A stretch of 10,455 nt of DNA from Anaerolineae bacterium (lineage in GTDB: Bacteria > Chloroflexota > Anaerolineae > JAAYZQ01). This document shows positions 5,955 to 10,455 of this stretch, one piece after another. Position 1 is the stretch's first letter; each line of letters begins with the position of its first letter. The notes under the pieces are model-generated. The model ran no database searches, was not told where the DNA came from, and saw nothing but the letters and a program-made list of their open reading frames with translations. Location: positions 1-10,455 of the forward strand of contig JAFGIA010000148.1 of NCBI GenBank assembly GCA_016929795.1, in the 5' to 3' direction. A program made the position numbers and the translations under genes.

Positions 5955-7730
5955 ATGAAGAGATGCTTCCGTCTCGGCCTATTCCTTCTCCTGGCCGGTC
6001 TGCTGCTGGCCTGGGCCGTGCCGGTCCGCGCCGCGCCAGCGCTGACCGAGGTCAACAGCCAGGTCGTCGTCCTGGAGGACGGCCGGCTGGAGGTCCGCTA
6101 CCGCCTCACCTTTGTCGACGACGCCACCAGGCCCCAGATCACCGAGATCGGCCCATTCGACCCCGGCCACGCCCAGGCGGAGGGCACGATCGAGCACGAT
6201 GGGGGGCGCGATCCCGTCACCCTCGTCCCCCTCGGCGGCGACCGCTACCGCGTCGAATTTCCCATCACCACCGAGCCGGGCGGCACCTACACCGTCGAGA
6301 TTCGCTACGTGACGACACGCTACCTGGACACGACCACCGAGGACGGCATCGCCTACCGCGTCCTCGCCTGGGCGCCGCCCCAATGGTCGTTGCCGATCCA
6401 GCAAGAGATCGTCACCTTCATCCTGCCCATCCGCCTTCCGACAGACGTCGACCAGCCTGAAGAGGTAACCGACGCACTGGTGGACGAGGCCGGTCTCGTC
6501 GTCAACCAAAGCACGCTTGGCCGTTTTGATCGGTGGGTCTATTACCCGACGCCAGACGAGACAACGGGCCAGGCATGGCTGTCGATCTATGTCTCGGAGC
6601 AGAACGTGCCGGCCAATGGCTCCTTTGTCGTCGACGGCATTTACCTGCCGGCGCACCACTTTGCTGCCACCTTTACGCCCGAGCCGTCGCCCTTTGCCCC
6701 ACCTGGCGTCGTCTCGACACCCACCCCGGTGCCCGGTGCCACCGAGGACAAGCCAGCGCCCGTCGGCTTGCTTGCCGGGCTGGCGGCTGGCGGCGGGCTG
6801 CTGCTTGCCGGCGGCATCGTGTTTGGCGTCATGCGTTGGGTGGCCCCCAAGCCAGCCCCCGAGGGCTATGAGGCGCCTGAGATCCAGATCGAGACCTTTG
6901 AGCAGCCGGGCCTGGTGCCTGACCTGGAGGCGATCGAGGCTGCGCTCTACATCGGCGACACAGCCAAGGCACTGACCCTCGTCGTGCTCGGCCTGGTGCA
7001 AAAAGGCATAGTGACCGTGCTGAACAAGAAACCGCTTCAGCTCGAGGTCACCAACCCCAACCCGTCGATGGTGGATTACGAGCAGGCGCTGGTCGACAGC
7101 ATCGCCGACGACGGCACCATCCCCGAGCGCGCCATCCACGAGGTGATGCGCCTCGTCTCAGCCCGCCTCCAGAAAAAGATCTGGAATGCCGACGCCGAAG
7201 AGACGCGGCGCGTCTATCGCCGCCGTGCCGACGATCTGTGGGACGACTGGCAGCGGTTGCCGCCGCAGCGCCAGACCGAGATGGCACCCAACTACTATCC
7301 CTGGATCATCCTGTCGGATCATTACCGCCCCGAGCCAGCGCGCCCCGTAGCGCATGGCGCTCCCGTCGTGGGGGGCGGGCGAGACTTGATGGACACAATG
7401 CGTAAGGCGCCGCTGGTGCGCGCCGCGGGCGACGTCGCCGGCATTGCCGAGGGCGCTGCCGGCAGCGTGGCGCGCGGCATCGAGAGCCTGGCCGTGGGCG
7501 CTACCGAGTCGATCGAGCGCACGGTCGCTGGCCTGGCGGGCGAAGTGACCACCGCCTGTTACGATGCCTGCCACTCTGCCTGCCACTCTGCCTGCCACAG
7601 CGCGTGTGTGCACGATGCCTGCCATAGTGCATGCGTCCACTCCGCCTGCCATTCCGCCTGTCACAGCGCGTGCGACTGCCACAGCGCCTGTCACAGCGCG
7701 TGCCACAGCGCCTGCGTCAGCAGCTTTTAA
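5955..7730 (+). CDS. Membrane protein with cytosolic CHSA-repeat cysteine tail (probable radical SAM partner)
   Basis: A 591-residue protein. Residues 1-26 are a signal peptide (cleavage near VRA-A). A beta-rich extracytoplasmic part of about 240 residues follows, reminiscent of the N-terminal part of DUF2207-type proteins, then a Pro-rich linker and one membrane helix (about 270-296), leaving the rest in the cytosol. The cytosolic part holds a winged-helix-like segment (about 320-440; DTAKALTLVVLGLVQKGIVTVL) and an Ala/Gly-rich helical stretch. It ends in a tail, residues 535-587, with 14 cysteines, ten HSA units and nine CHSAC steps. The stop TAA overlaps the TAAGGAG Shine-Dalgarno of the radical SAM gene. 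The ATG at 5955 is chosen because AAAGGGG (5941-5947) lies 7 bases before it; the in-frame GTG at 5949 is too close. A modified or metal-loaded tail is an inference. Confidence 0.85.
   Translation: MKRCFRLGLFLLLAGLLLAWAVPVRAAPALTEVNSQVVVLEDGRLEVRYRLTFVDDATRPQITEIGPFDPGHAQAEGTIEHDGGRDPVTLVPLGGDRYRVEFPITTEPGGTYTVEIRYVTTRYLDTTTEDGIAYRVLAWAPPQWSLPIQQEIVTFILPIRLPTDVDQPEEVTDALVDEAGLVVNQSTLGRFDRWVYYPTPDETTGQAWLSIYVSEQNVPANGSFVVDGIYLPAHHFAATFTPEPSPFAPPGVVSTPTPVPGATEDKPAPVGLLAGLAAGGGLLLAGGIVFGVMRWVAPKPAPEGYEAPEIQIETFEQPGLVPDLEAIEAALYIGDTAKALTLVVLGLVQKGIVTVLNKKPLQLEVTNPNPSMVDYEQALVDSIADDGTIPERAIHEVMRLVSARLQKKIWNADAEETRRVYRRRADDLWDDWQRLPPQRQTEMAPNYYPWIILSDHYRPEPARPVAHGAPVVGGGRDLMDTMRKAPLVRAAGDVAGIAEGAAGSVARGIESLAVGATESIERTVAGLAGEVTTACYDACHSACHSACHSACVHDACHSACVHSACHSACHSACDCHSACHSACHSACVSSF
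7557..7715 (+). other. Cys-rich CHSA repeat segment (53 codons)
   Basis: Coding segment for the 53-residue tail. Spacing between cysteines is mostly four residues (C-H-S-A), with VHDA and VHSA five-residue variants and one C-D-C. The Ser codons mix TCT, TCC, AGC and AGT, and His uses CAC and CAT, so the repeat is kept at the protein level and is not just a recent DNA slippage product. Confidence 0.9.
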
Positions 7731-7739
7731 GGAGCGACC

Positions 7740-8627
7740 ATGAAACTCACCGGCCTTCACCTGCTACTCACGTACCAATGCAACTTTGAGTGTGACCACT
7801 GCTTTGTGTGGGGCAGCCCGACGCAATCGGGCACGATGACACTCGGCCATGTGCGCCACATTCTCAAGCAGGCGCGCAAGCTGGGCACCGTCGAGTGGAT
7901 CTATTTCGAGGGCGGCGAGCCCTTCCTCTACTACCCAATCCTCGCCCGGGGCGTCACCAAGGCCACAGCGCGTGGCTTTAGGGTGGGCATCGTCAGCAAT
8001 GCTTATTGGGCCACCCACCCTGCCGACGCGGTAGAATGGCTGCGCCCCTTCGCCGGACAGGTGGACGACCTGACGATCAGCACCGATTTTTACCACTATG
8101 GCGATGAGTATGCCCAACAGGCGGAGAACGCGCGCGCCGCAGCCGATGCACTCAACTTACCGCTGGCGATCATCTCTGTCGCCACGTGTGCCCAGGCCAC
8201 AGATCAGATCATCGGGCAACTCCCCCACGGCGAATCACCCGTCATGTACCGTGGGCGCGCCGCCGCAGTCCTGGCGCCCCAGGCCCCCCACCACCCGTGG
8301 GAGCAGTTCACCACCTGCCCCTACGAAGACCTGCGCGAGCCAGGCAGGCTGCACGTGGATCCTCTGGGCCACCTGCACGTGTGCCACGGCATCTCCCTCG
8401 GCAACCTGTTCGACACCCCCCTGTCCGAGATCTGTGAGACCTACGACCCCGACGCCCACCCGATCTGTGGCCCGCTGCTGGCAGGCGGCCCGGCTGAGCT
8501 GGTGCGCCGCTACGACGTCCCTCACGAGGATGCCTACGCCGACGCCTGCCACCTGTGCGACGCCGCGCGGCGCGCGCTGCGCGGTCGCTTTCCCGAGATC
8601 CTCGCGCCGGACCAGATGTACCGGTGA
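7740..8627 (+). CDS. Radical SAM / SPASM-like maturase
   Basis: A 295-residue radical SAM enzyme. The SAM-cleaving cluster motif is C14-x3-C18-x2-C21 (TYQCNFECDHC), and GGEP (58-61) binds the SAM amino group. SNAYW and STDFYHYG mark later barrel strands. The C-terminal region has further cysteines at C193, C215, C232, C243, C270 and C273 (TTCPYEDL, LHVCHGIS, DACHLC), a SPASM-like set able to hold auxiliary iron-sulfur clusters, as in peptide-modifying enzymes. GGAG lies 5 bases before the ATG, and only nine bases separate it from the upstream stop, so it is translationally coupled to the Cys-tail gene. The chemistry (thioether, epimerisation or other) cannot be read from the sequence. There is no PqqD-like domain in this protein, but one occurs at each end of the window. 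Its stop codon lies in the target duplication of element B2. Confidence 0.93.
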   Translation: MKLTGLHLLLTYQCNFECDHCFVWGSPTQSGTMTLGHVRHILKQARKLGTVEWIYFEGGEPFLYYPILARGVTKATARGFRVGIVSNAYWATHPADAVEWLRPFAGQVDDLTISTDFYHYGDEYAQQAENARAAADALNLPLAIISVATCAQATDQIIGQLPHGESPVMYRGRAAAVLAPQAPHHPWEQFTTCPYEDLREPGRLHVDPLGHLHVCHGISLGNLFDTPLSEICETYDPDAHPICGPLLAGGPAELVRRYDVPHEDAYADACHLCDAARRALRGRFPEILAPDQMYR

Positions 8628-8630
8628 CGT

Positions 8631-8709
8631 GTATCATCTCAATAACCTGGGGGATGTAGGGCGGATTGCCAATCCACCCTACATCCCGCCCCGACTTTTG
8701 AGATGATAC
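8631..8709. repeat. MITE-like element, core type B (copy B2)
   Basis: A 79-bp element with 12-bp perfect terminal inverted repeats GTATCATCTCAA (8631-8642) and TTGAGATGATAC (8698-8709). The type-B palindrome (8653-8685) carries one stem mismatch and an altered loop compared with B1. It is flanked by GGTGACGT (8623-8630) and GGTGATGT (8710-8717), an 8-bp target duplication with one mismatch. The left copy contains the stop codon of the radical SAM gene. Confidence 0.87.
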
Positions 8710-8746
8710 GGTGATGTTGTGCATTGTCGATCGATGGGCGCCTGGC

Positions 8747-8775
8747 TTGACTCCGATCACGACCGGGTGTACAAT
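8747..8775 (+). promoter_or_regulatory. Sigma70-type promoter of the two-gene membrane operon
   Basis: TTGACT (8747-8752), a 17-nt spacer, then TACAAT (8770-8775). It is close to consensus with ideal spacing and gives a leader of about 60 nt before the ATG at 8844. It separates the following two genes from the radical SAM operon. Confidence 0.65.
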
Positions 8776-8843
8776 GCAAAAGGCATAATGCCTGGCAATC
8801 CCTTGCCAGAATTCGTCACATGGAAGGCGGAGAAGGAGGGGCC

Positions 8844-9716
8844 ATGAGTGTCGTAAGACGTTTTCTCGGAATATTGGTCATGCTGGCCGGCGTGTTGGGT
8901 TTGCTGCTCAGCCTGGCGGGACTGGCCGCAGTGTGGGTGGTGAAACCGACGGTGGAGGTCTATGCCCAAACCACCCTCGACACACTCAACGATAGCATCG
9001 TCACCAGCAAGAGTGTCGTAGACACAACCAGCCAGGCGCTGGGCGCCACAGTCGACAGCGTCGACGCACTATCGGCAATGTTGGGCACCACGGCCGACAC
9101 CCTGGAAGACACCCAGCCCGTTCTCGAAAAATTCGACACCATCATGAACACCACGCTGCCCGCGACGCTGAAAGCGGCTACCGACTCGCTCTACACCGCG
9201 CAGGAAGCCGCCGGCATCCTGGAGAGCACCATCGTGCAGTTGGACGCCTTCCGCTTCCTGCTGGCCGGCACGCCCATGATCGGAGATCTTTTGCCGCAGA
9301 CGGGCGAAGCCTACAGTCCCGAGGTCCCCCTGGCCAGTTCATTAGGCGAGCTGGCCACCAACATCGAAGGGCTACCAGACACATTCGTCGCCATATCAGA
9401 GGATCTGAGCACCACCGACGAGAAACTGGCAGCCGTTCAAGACAACTTGATCACCATGTCCGACAGCGTGGCGATGATCTCGTCCAGCTTGAGTGAATAT
9501 GAAAGAATGGTCGTCGAGTCCAAGGGCTCCATGGATGACCTGGCGTCGATCCTCACCAACATCAAGTCCAACCTGCCCAATATCTTGAATGTAACAGCCA
9601 TCGTCCTTACCCTCCTCTTCTCGTGGCTGCTGGCTGCCCAGGTCGTCATCCTCAGCCAGGGATGGGAATTGTTCCAGGGCACAGCGGACCGCATGGAAGG
9701 AGGAGAAGAGGAATAG
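8844..9716 (+). CDS. Two-helix membrane protein with helical ectodomain, unknown function
   Basis: A 290-residue protein. A membrane helix at about 7-32 and another at about 248-270 flank roughly 215 residues rich in Ser, Thr, Asp and Leu. The many TLDTL, SVDALSAML, LEDTQPVLEKF and LSTTDEKLAAVQDNL heptad-like stretches suggest long amphipathic helices or coiled coil, as in the periplasmic part of chemoreceptor-like or tethering proteins. There are no cysteines and no catalytic motif. The C terminus is acidic (MEGGEEE). The ATG at 8844 is chosen because AAGGAGG (8833-8839) lies 4 bases before it; the in-frame ATG at 8820 lacks such a site. It is followed after 31 bases by the 74-residue protein, with which it forms a probable operon. 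The family is not recognised. Confidence 0.8.
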   Translation: MSVVRRFLGILVMLAGVLGLLLSLAGLAAVWVVKPTVEVYAQTTLDTLNDSIVTSKSVVDTTSQALGATVDSVDALSAMLGTTADTLEDTQPVLEKFDTIMNTTLPATLKAATDSLYTAQEAAGILESTIVQLDAFRFLLAGTPMIGDLLPQTGEAYSPEVPLASSLGELATNIEGLPDTFVAISEDLSTTDEKLAAVQDNLITMSDSVAMISSSLSEYERMVVESKGSMDDLASILTNIKSNLPNILNVTAIVLTLLFSWLLAAQVVILSQGWELFQGTADRMEGGEEE

Positions 9717-9747
9717 TCTGGCAAAAATACACGAAAGGAGGTATCTC

Positions 9748-9972
9748 ATGGACAAGGTAACCCTTGACACCACCCTCGGCGCGATCTTGGACGAGCCGCA
9801 GGCCGTCGCTGTGTTGGACAGCTACCTGCCCGGCGTCTCCAAGAACCCGCTGGTCGCCATGGCCAGAGGCATGTCGCTGAAAATGGTTCTGTCCATGCCG
9901 CAAGCGGCACAATTTGGCCTGACCCCCAAAGTGGCCGAAGACATTCTTGCTGAAATCAACAAGAATCTCTAG
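9748..9972 (+). CDS. Small all-helical protein, unknown function
   Basis: A 74-residue soluble protein. The pattern TLGAILDEPQAVAVLDSYLPG, NPLVAMARGMSLKMVLSMP, LTPKVAEDILAEINK resembles, from memory, a small helical module found at the C terminus of some bacterial glycoside hydrolases and as stand-alone proteins; this link has not been checked. There is a near-perfect Shine-Dalgarno AAAGGAGGT (9734-9742) 5 bases before the ATG, suggesting high expression. It has no Cys, signal peptide or membrane segment. Being in one operon with the membrane protein suggests the two work together, possibly as a cytosolic partner, but this is inference. Confidence 0.8.
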   Translation: MDKVTLDTTLGAILDEPQAVAVLDSYLPGVSKNPLVAMARGMSLKMVLSMPQAAQFGLTPKVAEDILAEINKNL

Positions 9973-9974
9973 CA

Positions 9975-10062
9975 GATGTAGGGCGGATTGGCAATCCGCC
10001 CTACATCCCCCAAGCTAGGGGGGAAAAGTTGGGGTGTGCGCGGTGCCCGCGCACACCCCAAC
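9975..10062. repeat. Composite of type-B and type-A palindromes without terminal repeats
   Basis: A perfect type-B palindrome (9975-10007; GATGTAGGGCGGATT, 3-base loop, complement) is followed after 20 bases by a perfect type-A palindrome (10028-10043, 3-base loop, 10047-10062). Both cores match the MITE-like elements, but the outer GTATCATCTCAA ends are missing. It fills most of the 112-base gap between the 74-residue protein gene and the last gene and can form two strong hairpins, so it may act as a terminator or as an RNA processing barrier. Confidence 0.85.
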
Positions 10063-10084
10063 CCCCGCTTATAAGGCTCAGAAG

Positions 10085-10455
10085 ATGAACCAAGTGGAAC
10101 TGCAGGGCTTTGCATCCGAATTCATCACCAGCACCCGTGACTATGTGTTCGTGCGTCCCGAAGACAACCTGCTCATTCTACGCCCCAACAAGATCCACCA
10201 TCTCAACCGCACCGCCACCGAGATGCTCGTCGCACTCTATGCCCAGGAGCGGCCCGATGCCGCCGCCGTGGTGCGCGCCACCGCCACCCGCTACGGCGTG
10301 CCCGAGGCCGACGTCGCCGCCGACCTCGATCGTCTGCTCCAGTCGCTCCTCCTCGTACTCAAGGATCGCGAGGGGGCCGCGCCGGCCGTCGTCAAGACCC
10401 CTTTTGGCAGCCACCCGCGCGAGCTGCCCGTCCTGTCCGAGATCGCCCTCACCTA
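10085..10455 (+). CDS. PqqD-radical SAM fusion protein, N-terminal part (runs off right edge)
   Basis: The frame from the ATG at 10085 stays open for 123 codons to the window end. Residues about 15-95 (DYVFVRPEDNLLILRPNKIHHLNRTATEMLVAL to the LLQSLLLVLKDRE helix) fit a PqqD-like domain: a beta hairpin, an NRTA motif in place of the usual N-x-x-A, then winged-helix-like helices. Next comes FGSHPRELPVLSEIALT, which looks like the strand leading into the CxxxCxxC motif of a radical SAM domain; the catalytic motif itself is beyond the edge. Fused PqqD-radical SAM proteins carry their own peptide-binding module and usually modify ribosomal peptides. The Shine-Dalgarno is weak (AAGG at 10073-10076, 8 bases before ATG). 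Its substrate may be a downstream peptide not in view or, less likely, the CHSA tail. Confidence 0.75.
   Translation, partial: MNQVELQGFASEFITSTRDYVFVRPEDNLLILRPNKIHHLNRTATEMLVALYAQERPDAAAVVRATATRYGVPEADVAADLDRLLQSLLLVLKDREGAAPAVVKTPFGSHPRELPVLSEIALT

Noticed and set aside
5979..7139. Long minus-strand open frame opposite the Cys-tail gene (386 codons)
   Set aside because: It lies antisense to a gene with a signal peptide, TM helix and conserved tail, and has no family pattern. GC-rich coding DNA often leaves the complementary frame open.
7557..7715. CRISPR array or simple DNA tandem repeat
   Set aside because: The units are 12-15 bases without spacers, are in frame and vary synonymously, so this is a protein repeat.
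5955..7730. Metallothionein or His-Xaa-Ser (HxsA) assignment for the tail protein
   Set aside because: The tail is attached to a large membrane protein, unlike metallothioneins, and the unit is C-H-S-A rather than H-x-S. The partner enzyme is single, whereas the Hxs system has two radical SAM enzymes.
7158..7760. Minus-strand frame with repeated AGRVAGRV units
   Set aside because: The repeat is only the antisense image of the CHSA codons. The sense frame has the Shine-Dalgarno, coupling and radical SAM neighbour.

Overview
The window looks like a chromosomal accessory region of a GC-rich environmental bacterium. The gene families, the many short palindromic repeats and a Cys-tailed membrane protein next to a radical SAM enzyme fit Chloroflexota (Anaerolineae-like). 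That assignment is an inference from gene style; no marker gene is present.

Layout. The left part is on the minus strand. A PqqD-like chaperone (113-412) overlaps the start of a radical SAM protein that runs off the left edge (1-113). Upstream of them lie a DUF3592-like membrane protein (657-1172), a 3-hydroxyisobutyrate dehydrogenase-family oxidoreductase (1220-2131), a membrane protein with an effector-associated (death-like) domain and a degenerate von Willebrand A domain (2209-3396), and a GNAT acetyltransferase (3380-4279) that overlaps it. From 4302 onward the genes are on the plus strand: a secreted triple-LysM protein (4640-5224), a small zinc-ribbon protein (about 5371-5685), the key pair described below (5955-8627), a two-helix membrane protein with a helical ectodomain (8844-9716), a 74-residue helical protein (9748-9972), and the start of a PqqD-radical SAM fusion that runs off the right edge (10085 onward).

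The most interesting system is the pair at 5955-8627. A signal-peptide/one-TM protein ends in a cytosolic tail of 14 cysteines in 53 residues, built from CHSA units (nine CHSAC steps). Nine bases after its stop codon begins a radical SAM/SPASM-like enzyme with its own Shine-Dalgarno. The simplest reading is that the tail is the substrate or metal-loaded partner of the enzyme. With the PqqD/radical SAM genes at both ends, three radical SAM proteins occur within 10 kb.

The second system is a family of non-autonomous, MITE-like elements of 79-80 bp at 4302-4381, 5760-5839, 5848-5926 and 8631-8709. They share the terminal sequence GTATCATCTCAA but carry one of two unrelated palindromic cores. Each is bounded by an 8-bp direct repeat, perfect or with one mismatch. 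Two insertion sites lie exactly between a -10 box and a Shine-Dalgarno, so the elements have become 5' leaders of the acetyltransferase operon and of the Cys-tail/radical SAM operon. A composite of both cores without these ends lies at 9975-10062, and a different hairpin repeat lies at 5274-5345.
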